A DNA stretch of 64,000 nt from Bacteroidetes bacterium ADurb.Bin012. GTDB lineage: Bacteria > Bacteroidota > Bacteroidia > Bacteroidales > TTA-H9. The translations under genes and the position numbers were made by a program. Shown one piece after another: positions 26,981 through 36,603 of the stretch. The notes under the pieces are model-generated. The model had not been told where the DNA came from. It saw nothing but the letters and a program-made list of their open reading frames with translations, and did not search any database. Each line of letters begins with the position of its first letter. Position 1 is the first letter of the stretch. The stretch spans positions 207,273 to 271,272 of the forward strand of contig MWFC01000001.1 in NCBI GenBank assembly GCA_002071415.1, read 5' to 3'.

Positions 26981-27676
26981 ATGCGAATAGATATTCTAAC
27001 CTTATTTCCCGGAATGTTCGAAGGGCCTTTCTCCGAATCCATTCTCAAAAGAGCAACCGAAAAAAAGTTGGTAGAAATTCATGTACACAACATACGAGAC
27101 TACTCGACTGATAAACACCGGCGTGTGGATGATTATCCCTTTGGGGGTGATGCGGGTATGGTAATGATGATCGAACCAATTTACAAAGCAATAAAAACTT
27201 TGAAGAAGGAAAGAGCATACGACAGGGTCATTTTTACTACACCCGATGGTGAACTTTTCGATCAAAAGATGGCCAATTATTTTTCGACCTTGCAGAACAT
27301 CATCATTTTATGTGGGCATTACAAGGGAATCGATCAAAGGATACGAGATCATTTGATCGACCAGGAAGTTTCGATAGGAAATTATGTATTGACTGGTGGA
27401 GAGCTTGCTGCTGCAGTAATGACCGATGCCATCGTCAGACTGATTCCGGGAGTTTTGCACGACGAAACTTCGGCACTTACCGATTCGTTTCAGGATGATT
27501 TGCTTTCGCCGCCGGTTTATACGCGTCCTTGCAATTTTAAAGGATGGAGAGTACCGGAAATTCTCTTATCGGGCGACGATGGAAAAATTCAGCAATGGAA
27601 GCTCGAGAAGGCTATTGAGCGGACTAAAAAACGACGTCCTGACTTGCTCGACGAAGAAAATACCGGAAAAGATTAA
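26981..27676 (+). CDS. trmD: tRNA (guanine-37-N1)-methyltransferase
   Basis: 231 residues, typical TrmD length. It methylates G37 next to the anticodon using SAM and prevents frameshifting. The SPOUT trefoil-knot SAM site is visible as [12 protein letters not shown] and [12 protein letters not shown], with the N-terminal [13 protein letters not shown] start and [17 protein letters not shown]. In many bacteria trmD sits with rpsP, rimM and rplS; here it stands alone, which is usual in Bacteroidota. Confidence 0.97.
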   Translation: MRIDILTLFPGMFEGPFSESILKRATEKKLVEIHVHNIRDYSTDKHRRVDDYPFGGDAGMVMMIEPIYKAIKTLKKERAYDRVIFTTPDGELFDQKMANYFSTLQNIIILCGHYKGIDQRIRDHLIDQEVSIGNYVLTGGELAAAVMTDAIVRLIPGVLHDETSALTDSFQDDLLSPPVYTRPCNFKGWRVPEILLSGDDGKIQQWKLEKAIERTKKRRPDLLDEENTGKD

Positions 27677-27705
27677 AATAGGGCTATAATTTTTAAGATT
27701 TATAT

Positions 27706-27713
27706 TAACTTTG
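27706..27713 (+). promoter_or_regulatory. -7 box of the coiled-coil/zapA unit
   Basis: TAACTTTG followed by CAAAG, 36 bases before the ATG at 27749. Confidence 0.5.
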
Positions 27714-27748
27714 CAAAGTGTACATCGTATCGAAATGTTTAAACCGAA

Positions 27749-28057
27749 ATGCCTGAAAGCGAAACACTTGATATGCTTCGTTCTCTTCGAATCAAAGTAG
27801 AACATTTTGTGGAGCAATATCAGGTAATGGTCGAAAAGATGAAGGTCATAGAAACCATCAATTCCGATCTGCTAAAAAAGAATCAGGAATTTCAAAAGCA
27901 TTTCGAGCAGATGAACAACGAACTTAAAATACAAAACTTAACCGAATTATTAACCCAAGGAAAAGGAAAAACAGAAGTCAAAGCCATTATCGATAGGATT
28001 GTGCGGGACATTGACAAATGTATTGGTTTAATCAACCAACCTGACCTGAAGGAGTAA
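27749..28057 (+). CDS. Small coiled-coil protein upstream of zapA
   Basis: 102 residues, almost wholly helical with heptad spacing through about residues 8-60 (KVEHFVEQYQVMVEKMKVIE). No catalytic motif. A protein of this size commonly precedes zapA in Bacteroidota. By size, coiled-coil form and neighbour it could be a ZapB-like cell-division factor, but homology to ZapB is not established. It lies 21 bases before zapA and is probably cotranscribed with it. Confidence 0.75.
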   Translation: MPESETLDMLRSLRIKVEHFVEQYQVMVEKMKVIETINSDLLKKNQEFQKHFEQMNNELKIQNLTELLTQGKGKTEVKAIIDRIVRDIDKCIGLINQPDLKE

Positions 28058-28078
28058 GTCGAGAACTGACATTCAACA

Positions 28079-28363
28079 ATGGATGAAATCTCAATATCCC
28101 TACTTATAGGAGAAAGAACATATCGTTTAACTATTAAAAAGGAGGAAGAAGAAACCATTCGTAAAGTAGCCCATGATATCAACCAGAGGTTGCAAGATTA
28201 TGCGCAAATTTACGCATATCGCGATAAACAGGATTTGCTTGCAATGATAGTTCTGGAGCTTGCCACTCAGTTAGAAGCAAATAAAAACCTCATGGAATAC
28301 CATAATCTCGAAATACAAAACAGAATCAGGGAAATAGAAGGTATGATAGACCAGTATATTTGA
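28079..28363 (+). CDS. zapA: Cell division protein ZapA
   Basis: 94 residues. ZapA binds and cross-links FtsZ filaments at the division ring. The N-terminal beta-hairpin region ISISLLIGERTYRLTI and the C-terminal coiled coil (ATQLEANKNLMEYHNLEI) match the family, including the central DKQDLLAMIVLELA. In many bacteria zapA is followed by the 6S RNA gene, and the next element here fits that order. Confidence 0.88.
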   Translation: MDEISISLLIGERTYRLTIKKEEEETIRKVAHDINQRLQDYAQIYAYRDKQDLLAMIVLELATQLEANKNLMEYHNLEIQNRIREIEGMIDQYI

Positions 28364-28388
28364 ACGTTCTTTGACATCCAAATGATAT

Positions 28389-28583
28389 TACCCGCAGCAA
28401 TTCCATTCGGTTTGCAAACTCAACATTAAACACTTAAGGGGAGTCTTTCTGTTTTGGCAAACAGGCCACGACTCCGCTCGGCGGAGTTCCTTTCAGGATA
28501 ACAGTGGAAGTTTAAAGAAGCAGGGCAACCCTAAACCTATAGAATGGGGTTTCAAAACTCCAGGAATTGTTTGCGGGTTTTTC
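28389..28583 (+). ncRNA. ssrS: 6S-type RNA (SsrS / 6S-Flavo like)
   Basis: The gap between zapA and rny folds as one long rod. The closing stem pairs CCCGCA (28391-28396) and CAATTCC with GGAATTG and TGCGGG (28572-28577), leaving small bulges. The apical hairpin ACTCCGC-TCG-GCGGAGT (28471-28487) sits at the exact centre, with AT-rich arms between. The 3' strand runs into TTTTTCTTTT. Length, rod-and-bubble form and position after zapA match 6S RNA, which binds sigma-loaded RNA polymerase. A TATATTTG box at 28355-28362, overlapping the zapA stop, may drive it. Confidence 0.7.
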
Positions 28584-28610
28584 TTTTCCGTTTAAAAACC
28601 ACCTATCTGC

Positions 28611-30152
28611 ATGAGTACGCTATATATTATCTTATTGGTAGTAATAGGTATGGCACTGGCCAGTTTCATTACTGCACTTGCTATTCGAAAGAATGCAAAC
28701 TCAAACGCCAATCGCATTCTTCGCGAAGCCGAAGAAAAAGCGGAAATGCTCAAGAAAGAAAAAATCGTTCAAGCCAAAGAAGAAATCCTACAATTTAAAT
28801 TGAAAAACGAACAGGAAATCATCGAGAAAAACAACAGTCTGCTTCGTTTGGAAACACGTTTGAAGCAGCGTGAACAGCAAATAAACCAGCGTTCTGAGGA
28901 ACTCCAGAAACGACAAAGAGAGGTAGAAGCAAAAAATTCTATGCTTAATGAAAAATTGGAATGGGTTACCCAAAAGGAAACCGAATTAGAAAAAGCCTTA
29001 CGTCAAAAAACCGACATACTCGAAAAGATTTCGGGCATGACCAGTAAAGAGGCTCGTAATCAACTCATCGAAAGCATGAAGGAAGAAGCCCGAAACGATG
29101 CTATTACATATATTAAGGACATCATGGACGAGGCTAAAATCACTGCTCAAAACGAAGCCAAGAAAATTGTCATTGAGTCGATCCAACGAACAGCAGTCGA
29201 AAATGCTATTGAAAATGCCGTTTCGGTTTTCAATATCGAAAGTGATGAGATCAAAGGCCGCATCATAGGCCGCGAAGGAAGAAATATCCGAACACTCGAA
29301 GCTCTCACTGGCGTAGAAATCATCATCGACGATTCCCCTGATGCCATTCTTTTATCGAGTTTCGATCCCATACGTAGAGAGATAGCTCGTTTATCGCTGC
29401 AAAAATTAGTTACTGATGGTCGTATTCACCCAGCAAGAATTGAAGAAGTAGTAGCTAAAACCGAAAAACAGATCGAACAGGAAATCATCGAAGTGGGCAA
29501 ACGTACAGTGGTTGAACTGGGGATTCATGGAATGCATCCTGAACTCATTCGCCTGATAGGCAAAATGAAATACCGTTCCTCTTATGGGCAGAATCTTTTA
29601 CATCACTCGAAGGAAGTTTCACGTTTATGTGCAAATATGGCTGCCGAACTAGGACTGAATGCTCAAAAGGCCAAACGTGCAGGTTTACTTCACGATATTG
29701 GCAAAGTAGCCGAAAATGAAAGCGACCTGCCACATGCCATTCTAGGAATGAACCTTGCCGAGAAATACAAGGAAAAACCCGAAATATGCAATGCCATCGG
29801 TTCTCATCATGAAGATATAGAAATGAATACACTGATTGCTCCTATTATACAGGTCTGTGATGCAATTTCGGGTGCAAGACCAGGAGCTCGTCGAGAAGTG
29901 GTTGAGGCCTACATGCAACGGCTGCATAAACTTGAAGAACTTGCCCTCTCCTACCCTGGTGTGGTAAAAACTTACGCAATTCAAGCTGGACGTGAGTTGA
30001 GAGTCATTGTGGGAGCCGATAAGGTTTCTGACGATGAGGTTAACCGCATTTCTTATGAACTCTCACGAAAAATTCAAGAGGAAATGACCTATCCAGGGCA
30101 AATCAAAATCACTGTTATTCGAGAAACCCGGGTCATCAATTACGCAAAGTAA
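28611..30152 (+). CDS. rny: Ribonuclease Y
   Basis: 513 residues. Residues 1-25 form the membrane anchor, and about 30-190 a long coiled coil rich in Glu and Lys. The KH domain carries [12 protein letters not shown], and the HD domain has [16 protein letters not shown] and SHHED. RNase Y is an endoribonuclease that starts mRNA decay at the membrane. A start at the ATG 28611 fits the anchor. The gene is 28 bases after the putative 6S RNA. Confidence 0.96.
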   Translation: MSTLYIILLVVIGMALASFITALAIRKNANSNANRILREAEEKAEMLKKEKIVQAKEEILQFKLKNEQEIIEKNNSLLRLETRLKQREQQINQRSEELQKRQREVEAKNSMLNEKLEWVTQKETELEKALRQKTDILEKISGMTSKEARNQLIESMKEEARNDAITYIKDIMDEAKITAQNEAKKIVIESIQRTAVENAIENAVSVFNIESDEIKGRIIGREGRNIRTLEALTGVEIIIDDSPDAILLSSFDPIRREIARLSLQKLVTDGRIHPARIEEVVAKTEKQIEQEIIEVGKRTVVELGIHGMHPELIRLIGKMKYRSSYGQNLLHHSKEVSRLCANMAAELGLNAQKAKRAGLLHDIGKVAENESDLPHAILGMNLAEKYKEKPEICNAIGSHHEDIEMNTLIAPIIQVCDAISGARPGARREVVEAYMQRLHKLEELALSYPGVVKTYAIQAGRELRVIVGADKVSDDEVNRISYELSRKIQEEMTYPGQIKITVIRETRVINYAK

Positions 30153-30376
30153 TCATCTTATTTCTCTATTGACTGTTTGCTTGATTGATAGATAAATTGC
30201 ATGCAACGGTTAAGACTGAGAAATTGGAGAACTAAAATCCTCTTTCGTGCTAATCTTGTAGATTGCAAAAAATACAGTTTTCCCATTCATTCCTCTCTCT
30301 TGTCGTCTCTATTTCCCCTATATTTTCCCAACCCGCTACGGGCGACAAATTTTAGGATTTTAAGAATCAAAATTTC

Positions 30377-30384
30377 TAATTTTG
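30377..30384 (+). promoter_or_regulatory. -7 box of the transketolase promoter
   Basis: TAATTTTG followed by CCCG, 41 bases before the ATG at 30418. The rest of the 265-base gap after rny shows nothing further. Confidence 0.5.
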
Positions 30385-30417
30385 CCCGTGTCTTTCAATC
30401 ACGAAAATAAAACCTCG

Positions 30418-32499
30418 ATGAATCTGACAACCAATATAGACAGGCGGGCGGCCGACAATTTGCGGGCTCTTATTGTTGCCATGGTCGAAAAAGCCAAATC
30501 TGGCCATCCGGGCGGAGCGATGGGAGCAGCCGATTTTATCCATATTCTTTATAGTGAATATCTGCGTTTCGATCCTTCCGATCCCAATTGTATTCCGAAC
30601 GATCCGAATTGGATTGCTCGGGATCGTTTCTTCCTCGACCCTGGCCACTTGTCAGCCTTGTTGTATGCTGTTCTAACCTTATGCGGAAAATTCTCACTCG
30701 ACGATTTGCAAAATTTTCGCCAATTAGGAGGCAGTACGCCAGGCCATCCAGAAAAGAATATACAAAGAGGCATCGAAAACACCTCGGGTCCTTTGGGACA
30801 AGGGCATGCCATGGCCGTGGGAGCAGCTATTGCCGAACGATTTTTAGCCGCACGATTCGGAAAAGTGGTAGAGCATAAAACCATTGCTCTTATTTCGGAC
30901 GGCGGTATACAGGAAGAAATTTCACAAGGAGCAGGTCGCTTGGCCGGGCATCTGGGATTGCATAACCTTATCATGTTTTATGATGCCAATAATGTTCAGC
31001 TTTCGACAAAAGTAGATGAAGTTTCATCGGAAAATACGGCCATGAAATATCGGGCTTGGGGTTGGAAAGTGCTCGAGATAGACGGGAATGACCCCGAAGA
31101 AATACGTCAAGCATTGGATGCTGCTTGGGCTGAAACTAAGTCCCCTACCCTTATTATTGGCCATACCATCATGGGAAAAGGAATCAAAAATAAGGAAGGA
31201 AAATCCATGGAAGGACTTGTATCTACACATGGAAAGCCTATCAGCAAAGCCGGAGCCGATGTTACGATTACTTTGAGAGGACTCGGAGCCGATCCTCAGC
31301 ATCCTTTTGCCATTTTTCCCGACGTTGAAGAACATTATCTAAAAGTTTTAAACAGGAAAAAAGAGGAAGCCCGCAAAGCGAAGGAAACCTTTGACGAATG
31401 GAAAGAACAAAATCCCAAACTGGCTGATGAGCTTAGACAATACTTTGATAAGATTCAACCCGAAATAAACTGGGATGCGATACATTTGAGCATGAATGTA
31501 GCTACTCGTGTCAGCTCGGCCGAGGTACTCTCTGTTTTTAGCCAAACCCTTGGAAATATGCTGGTAATGTCGGCCGACCTTGCTAATAGTGATCGAACCG
31601 ACGGATTTCTTAGTCATACCCAACCTATTGTGCTGGGAGATTTCAATGGGGCCTTTCTGCATGTTGGGGTATCGGAACTCACCATGGCTTCATTGGCCAA
31701 CGGAATGGCTCTGCATGGAGGTGTAATTCCTGTATGTGGCACTTTTATGGTTTTTTCCGACTATATGAAGCCAGCCATTCGCTTGGCGGCCTTAATGGAA
31801 CTTCGGGTCATCTATGTTTGGTCGCACGATTCATTTCGTGTGGGAGAAGATGGTCCGACTCATCAACCCGTGGAACAGGAAGCACAGATTCGCTTGTTGG
31901 AACAATTAAAAAACCATTCTAACCAGAGAAGTTTCATAGCTCTTCGTCCGGCCGATCAGGCAGAAACGCTCGAAGCATGGAAATTTGCCCTTCAAAATAA
32001 AAATCGCCCCACGGGCATTCTGTTAAGCCGGCAAAACGTTAAAACCTTACCCCCTCTGCCTTTCGAAAGACGTCGTAAAGAAGCCGTAAATCTTCATCAT
32101 GGTGCTTATCTGATTCGTAAAATAAGCGACTCACCCGATATCATCCTTTTGGGAAATGGCTCTGATGTGGCTTTGCTTTTGGAGGCAAGCGATATTCTTT
32201 TTAATCAATATCAAATAAAAACAAACCTGATTTCTGCCCCCAGCGAAGGCTTATTTCGTGAACAATCCACAGAATATCAACATTCTATTTTGCCTGAAGA
32301 AATTCCGATCTTTGTGCTTACCTCTGGCTTGCCATCTACCTTTCAAACCCTTGCCGGATCAAAAGGCAGAATATTTGGACTCGAACAATTCGGATATTCG
32401 GCACCCGCTGAAATCCTAGAGACTCATTTTGGATTCACTCCTCAAAATATTGCAAAAGAAGTGATGAATTTACTCGACGAAATAAATAACAATGAATAA
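30418..32499 (+). CDS. tkt: Transketolase
   Basis: 693 residues from the ATG at 30418; the frame extends 12 codons upstream without a good start. The thiamine-diphosphate enzyme moves two-carbon units between sugar phosphates in the pentose phosphate pathway. Visible landmarks are KSGHPGGAMGAADF near residue 25, SGPLGQGHAMAVG, the cofactor-binding GGIQEEISQGA, the pyrimidine domain with DLANSDRTDGF and VGVSELTMASLANG, and HDSFRVGEDGPTHQPVEQ. Note GGIQEE where many enzymes have GDGE or GDGC; this branch often varies there. The C-terminal domain is complete. Confidence 0.94.
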   Translation: MNLTTNIDRRAADNLRALIVAMVEKAKSGHPGGAMGAADFIHILYSEYLRFDPSDPNCIPNDPNWIARDRFFLDPGHLSALLYAVLTLCGKFSLDDLQNFRQLGGSTPGHPEKNIQRGIENTSGPLGQGHAMAVGAAIAERFLAARFGKVVEHKTIALISDGGIQEEISQGAGRLAGHLGLHNLIMFYDANNVQLSTKVDEVSSENTAMKYRAWGWKVLEIDGNDPEEIRQALDAAWAETKSPTLIIGHTIMGKGIKNKEGKSMEGLVSTHGKPISKAGADVTITLRGLGADPQHPFAIFPDVEEHYLKVLNRKKEEARKAKETFDEWKEQNPKLADELRQYFDKIQPEINWDAIHLSMNVATRVSSAEVLSVFSQTLGNMLVMSADLANSDRTDGFLSHTQPIVLGDFNGAFLHVGVSELTMASLANGMALHGGVIPVCGTFMVFSDYMKPAIRLAALMELRVIYVWSHDSFRVGEDGPTHQPVEQEAQIRLLEQLKNHSNQRSFIALRPADQAETLEAWKFALQNKNRPTGILLSRQNVKTLPPLPFERRRKEAVNLHHGAYLIRKISDSPDIILLGNGSDVALLLEASDILFNQYQIKTNLISAPSEGLFREQSTEYQHSILPEEIPIFVLTSGLPSTFQTLAGSKGRIFGLEQFGYSAPAEILETHFGFTPQNIAKEVMNLLDEINNNE

Positions 32500-33355
32500 A
32501 ATAAAAAACCTATTTTTTATTGTTATTATTTTATTTTATTCAAGTAAAATTTTTTCACAACAGAATATCGAATATGTGCAACAGGCCGACAGTTTACGCA
32601 AGGGCTGGTATTTTGGCATTAATATGGGTGCTGCTTTCCCTTCTAATTTTTCGGCCAATTTTTACAACGGAAGTTCCGAAAATATCAATAAAATATCATT
32701 AATTCTCGATAATCAATATTATAAACCTATAATCGTACAACAAATTGGATACAATTATCTTTTCTATGAATTGCCACATAAAATGTCTTATCAGCCTAAT
32801 CTTACGGTAGGCGGATATGTGCGTTATCAATTTTCGAAAAGATCATCTTTTCTTTTACAGGCCAATTATGCGCGATTAACAGCCAGCGATGTGTTTCTTC
32901 TTTATCTTGAAATTCCCGAAGGTTATTCTTTCGATGCCAACTACCTCCAATGCCAAATCATGGGACAGGAAGAAAGAACTTACATTGATCTGGGCTATCG
33001 GTTCGACCTGAGAAATCATGAAAGATATTTCCCTTTTATAGAGACAGGTGTGAATATCAATAATACCAAAGTGTTAAAGAACATGATTCGCATCGAGAAT
33101 CAGGAATACAGCATAAAATATTCTGGAGAACATCCTATTGGGCCTTATTCGCAAGATTATTACGATATTTATGAAGGTGGTATAGGAGTCGGAGGATTCT
33201 TTACATTAGGTTATGCATTGAATTTCAATGCAAATATTTCAATTGATCCCAGTTTAACTTTTTATTTTACAAGCACCCATCTTGAAGGTTATACGAATAT
33301 GAAACCTGGCTTCAATCTTCTTGTCAGATTGATGTTCAGAAATTTCGATTTTTAA
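32492..33355 (+). CDS. Outer-membrane beta-barrel protein
   Basis: 287 residues. The start overlaps the tkt stop by 8 bases. The signal peptide ends near IFSQQ. The remainder alternates polar and hydrophobic residues with many Tyr, Asn and Gly and ends in VRLMFRNFDF, a terminal Phe as expected for a barrel recognised by Bam. Strands such as GWYFGINMGAAFP and LTVGGYVRYQF resemble the porin-family outer membrane beta-barrel (PF13568-like) proteins of Bacteroidota. Function unknown. Translational coupling to transketolase is probably only positional. Confidence 0.8.
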   Translation: MNKIKNLFFIVIILFYSSKIFSQQNIEYVQQADSLRKGWYFGINMGAAFPSNFSANFYNGSSENINKISLILDNQYYKPIIVQQIGYNYLFYELPHKMSYQPNLTVGGYVRYQFSKRSSFLLQANYARLTASDVFLLYLEIPEGYSFDANYLQCQIMGQEERTYIDLGYRFDLRNHERYFPFIETGVNINNTKVLKNMIRIENQEYSIKYSGEHPIGPYSQDYYDIYEGGIGVGGFFTLGYALNFNANISIDPSLTFYFTSTHLEGYTNMKPGFNLLVRLMFRNFDF

Positions 33356-33399
33356 ACACATTGGGAAAAATATTGTTGAATTGAAGAAAAGTGCGAGTT

Positions 33400-33978
33400 A
33401 TGAAAACATGCGAAGCTTTGAAACTCATCGAGAAGTATTATCCTCAAGATTCGGAAGCCAGTCGGTATTATCGTATTCATGTAAATGCCGTGGCAAAGGC
33501 TGCTGAATTGATTGTACTAAATAACCCTCACTTAAATGTCGACATTGAAAAAGTAAAGGTTATGGCGCTGTTACACGACATAGGGATTTTTATGACCGAT
33601 GCTCCGGCTATTGGGTGTTACGGGAAATACCCCTACCTGGCACATGGATATTTAGGAAGAGAACTTTTAGAAAAGGAAGGTTTACTCGATATAGCGCCTG
33701 TTTGCGAGCGACATGTTGGCATAGGCTTGTCGTTAACCGATATCGAGAAGAACCTATTGCCTCTGCCCCATCGTGATATGCAGCCACAGACAATAGAGGA
33801 AAAAATTGTTTGTTATGCCGATAAATTTTTTTCGAAGTCTTCGCCCCGCCCCGAAATGCCCAAACCTGTCGAAAAAATTATCAATAATCTGAAAAAATAT
33901 GGTAATGATAAGATTGAAAAATTCTTAGAAATGGAAAAAATGTTTGGCTCTGGATATATTTACGAAAATTTTCGTTAA
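33400..33978 (+). CDS. HD-domain hydrolase
   Basis: 192 residues from the ATG at 33400 (a GTG lies 9 bases earlier). An HD metal-binding core is visible: H near residue 25 (YRIHVNAVAKAA), ALLHDIG at about 60, and HVGIG with CYADKF for the later ligands. Family members act on phosphorylated nucleotides or similar compounds, often uncharacterised. It lies 44 bases after the barrel gene on the same strand, with no visible terminator between. Confidence 0.85.
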   Translation: MKTCEALKLIEKYYPQDSEASRYYRIHVNAVAKAAELIVLNNPHLNVDIEKVKVMALLHDIGIFMTDAPAIGCYGKYPYLAHGYLGRELLEKEGLLDIAPVCERHVGIGLSLTDIEKNLLPLPHRDMQPQTIEEKIVCYADKFFSKSSPRPEMPKPVEKIINNLKKYGNDKIEKFLEMEKMFGSGYIYENFR

Positions 33979-34130
33979 AATTTTTATATAAAACTTCAAA
34001 CTAAATTATCACAAATTTGGCAATAAAAAATCATTGTTGCCAAAAATGTGATAAAAAATCTTACACGCTTTATCCTGCCATCGCATATCGATCCTGTCAA
34101 TTACAAATACTCTTTTTACATACATTAAAA

Positions 34131-34245
34131 AAATTTGATGCAATTCTCTGCTTCGTGTGCTATTTTTTCTCACAAAGACGCCAAGAACGCTAAGAAAAAT
34201 TGATTCAATCCTTTACCCCTTCGCGTGCTATTTTTTCTCGCAAAG
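34131..34245. repeat. Tandem imperfect direct repeat, period about 66-68 bases
   Basis: The 27-base cores at 34151-34177 and 34219-34245 (starting CTTCG, with GTGCTATTTTTTCTC in the middle) match at 25 of 27 positions. Their left flanks, AAATTTGATGCAAT and AAAATTGATTCAAT, also match. Copy 1 continues into ACGCCAAGAACGCTAAG, which resembles the short CTTGGCGTCTTTG-type repeats scattered in many environmental genomes. Copy 2 forms the last codons of the broken gene below. Confidence 0.7.
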
Positions 34246-34957
34246 TAATGTCGCCGTTATAATATTGATCATATTCGATAAAAATATAAAACTCTCCTTC
34301 TGCTCTGCCAGCCTGAAAACCTAAACGGTAAATCGCGTTGATATACAAAAAAGGTAGCCGGTATCTGAATGAAAAATGCTGCCCATAATCCGTACTGCTG
34401 AAAAGGCTGTAGCAGTAACCCGTATCAAATGCAGCAATGTACACTTCACCTGGTGCACCACCCGGACACATATAGGATAAATGGAAAAATTATAATGTGG
34501 CAACTGACTTTTGTATTCAAAACTATTGCCTGTATCGCTGCTTACATATAAATCAATCGGGCTGTATGGCGGTTGAGGCAGATTCAGACCAATTACTTCA
34601 CCTTCAATGGTACCCGATAAAAAACTAAAGTCATTAGGAGTAAACAGGGTGTCAAAATCTACTCCATTGTTATAAGGAACGGAGAACTCTTGTGCCTCCA
34701 GTTATCTTACAAGGAGAATAAATTAATCCGTTAATCTTATCTTTATAAATATTCTGATCAAATGAATCTTTTTAATAACTGATAAACTGACCATAATCAT
34801 TGCTGTATATTAAACCATATTCCCACCCAAAATTATAGGTGATAAATGTTGTAACATAATAAAATTCCCCCAGCACCGTCCCTTTTGAATAATGTTGCGA
34901 AAAGAGAGGATTCATACAATAACAAATGATAAAAAGTAACAAAAATATTTTTTTCAT
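34205..34957 (-). pseudogene. Decayed secreted Asp-box (BNR-like) protein
   Basis: An ATG at 34957 starts a clear signal peptide (MKKIFLLLFIICYC, ending PLFSQ). The frame reads YSNDYGQF and stops at TAA 34772-34774, but continues in the same frame with plausible protein. A frameshift near 34685 leads into a stretch with VSSDTGNSFEY, and a second near 34460 into STDYGQHFSF and the final stop. The repeated S-x-D-x-G-x-x-F pattern is the Asp-box found in secreted beta-propellers of Bacteroidota. One stop and two frameshifts make it inactive. The 3' end runs into the tandem repeat. Confidence 0.75.
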
Positions 34958-35469
34958 GGTTGTTTGATTTTAAAGTTTTACAATTGGATAACAAACTTGA
35001 TAATTTGGAGTACTAACTTTTAAAAATTGAGACCTGCAGAGAAAGATAAATTTCTCGAACTGAAGGTAAATGAAAAATTATTTAAACCCTTTAGTGCCCT
35101 CAGCTTATGATAGATTTGTTATGGATAACTACTGGGAACAGGAACCCATGCAGCCTGACTATAGATTCTATAGATGGGGAATATACCCATTATTAAAGAA
35201 GTAAAAAGTAAACAAATTCTTTTTATGGCAGTTTAGATTAAAGATATTTATTATAACCAACATACGGTTTCATTATTATTTCGTTTTGCAGCTAAACATT
35301 ACATAAAATTTAGTAGTCTGATTGAAAATTCTATTTTTCAGTTAATCATATAAATAGTCTTACTAAAATACTAAAAATTACACTTTTACCAAAAATGTAA
35401 GAATTGTTGATTTAGGAATAACAGATATTAGAGAGGTGTTAGGCTTAAAGAGTTAACTGATACGAAATT
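34958..35469. other. Gap with no convincing gene
   Basis: About 510 AT-rich bases upstream of the pseudogene and downstream of the propeller gene. A 44-codon open frame on the plus strand (35070-35204) follows a stop directly, and its product is unrecognised. Nothing else could be assigned; it may be older debris of the decayed locus. Confidence 0.5.
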
Positions 35470-36603
35470 TTATCCCAGACAATACAGTTTAAGTCCACCG
35501 AACCATATTTTCCCCTCTTCTATGCAGGCCGAACTCCGGATAACATCGCGGGTTATATAATCCCATTCTATATGGCCATTAGAAAGCTGCAGGCAATAGA
35601 ATTTTCCATCGTCGCAGCCAAAATATACATTTTCTCCACAAATAACTGGAGAGGAATGAATTGCTCTATCAAATCTGATTTGCCATAAAATTTCTCCATT
35701 CAAAGGACAGAGGGAATATAAAATTCCTGATCTTGAGCCAAAAACAAGATGATTAGTATCGATAGCAGCGGAAGAGAATATGGGAGAAGCAAGAGTTTCT
35801 TGCCAGATAATATTCCCTTGGTCTCCATTCAAACAATAAAAATTATTACCCAAAGTACCCACAAAAACATGACCTTTGAAAATAGCTGCCGTAGCATGAA
35901 TGGCTGCATCCAATCGAGTTTTCCACAGAAGACTTCCACTGTGTATATCCAACGCATAAATCCATCCATCACGGCTTCCCACAATTAATTTTCCATTGGT
36001 AAAAGCTGGAGATGCCACTACCCATCCTTCGGTTTCATAGTTCCATTTCAATTTTCCCGAATAAGCATCCAGCGCATAAATATTTCCATCTATTCCTGAG
36101 ATATATAAGATACCATTCAAGACTGCAGGCGATGAAAAAACCCAGTCTTTGGTTTCGAAACTCCATTTCATTCGTCCGTTGTTGGCATTCAGGCAATAGA
36201 CATGATGGTCGAAACTGCCAAACCAAAGCAAACCATCGTTTATAGCGGCCGTTGACCTTATTTCACGTCCCGTCTTGAATTGCCAGATGAGCGAACCATC
36301 CTGCGCATCTAAACAGAAAAAACTATGGCTGTCGGAGCCGAAATATACTTTCCCTTCGGCCATCACCGGACTGGCATAAACGCCGGCAAGTTCATGAAAG
36401 GTATAAAGGACTTTTGGATATTGATTTATAGACTTTGTTTTGGCAATTCCTGTTCTGGAATAATTACCGCGGAACATGGGCATAAACGAAGGATTCCTTT
36501 CTTCGGCCTTCATGATGAGCTTCTGCGTTACATCCAACAACATGCTGGCTTGTTTTACGATTCCTTCATTTCTTTTCCGTTCTAACTTTCCTAAGTTGCT
36601 CAT
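35470..36603 (-). CDS. Cytoplasmic PQQ-type beta-propeller protein
   Basis: 377 residues made of about eight repeats of the form VYFGSDDGxFYxLxxxxGxxxWxxxT, the PQQ/BamB-like propeller blade. No signal peptide or lipobox is present, unusual for this fold, and the ~55-residue N-terminus is charged and helical. No catalytic residues are seen, so a binding scaffold is inferred. The ATG at 36603 overlaps the upstream J-domain gene by 38 bases; an internal ATG at 36543 would remove the overlap. It is the last gene of the eight-gene operon. Confidence 0.85.
   Translation of the reverse strand: MSNLGKLERKRNEGIVKQASMLLDVTQKLIMKAEERNPSFMPMFRGNYSRTGIAKTKSINQYPKVLYTFHELAGVYASPVMAEGKVYFGSDSHSFFCLDAQDGSLIWQFKTGREIRSTAAINDGLLWFGSFDHHVYCLNANNGRMKWSFETKDWVFSSPAVLNGILYISGIDGNIYALDAYSGKLKWNYETEGWVVASPAFTNGKLIVGSRDGWIYALDIHSGSLLWKTRLDAAIHATAAIFKGHVFVGTLGNNFYCLNGDQGNIIWQETLASPIFSSAAIDTNHLVFGSRSGILYSLCPLNGEILWQIRFDRAIHSSPVICGENVYFGCDDGKFYCLQLSNGHIEWDYITRDVIRSSACIEEGKIWFGGLKLYCLG

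Noticed and set aside
30201..30410. 69-codon open frame before transketolase
   Set aside because: It overlaps the promoter box and start of tkt, and the translation is low in complexity.
30549..30974. 141-codon open frame on the minus strand
   Set aside because: Antisense to the conserved N-terminal half of transketolase.
35070..35204. 44-codon open frame on the plus strand
   Set aside because: It opens directly after a stop with no promoter or ribosome-binding site, and the product is unrecognised; noted in the gap entry only.
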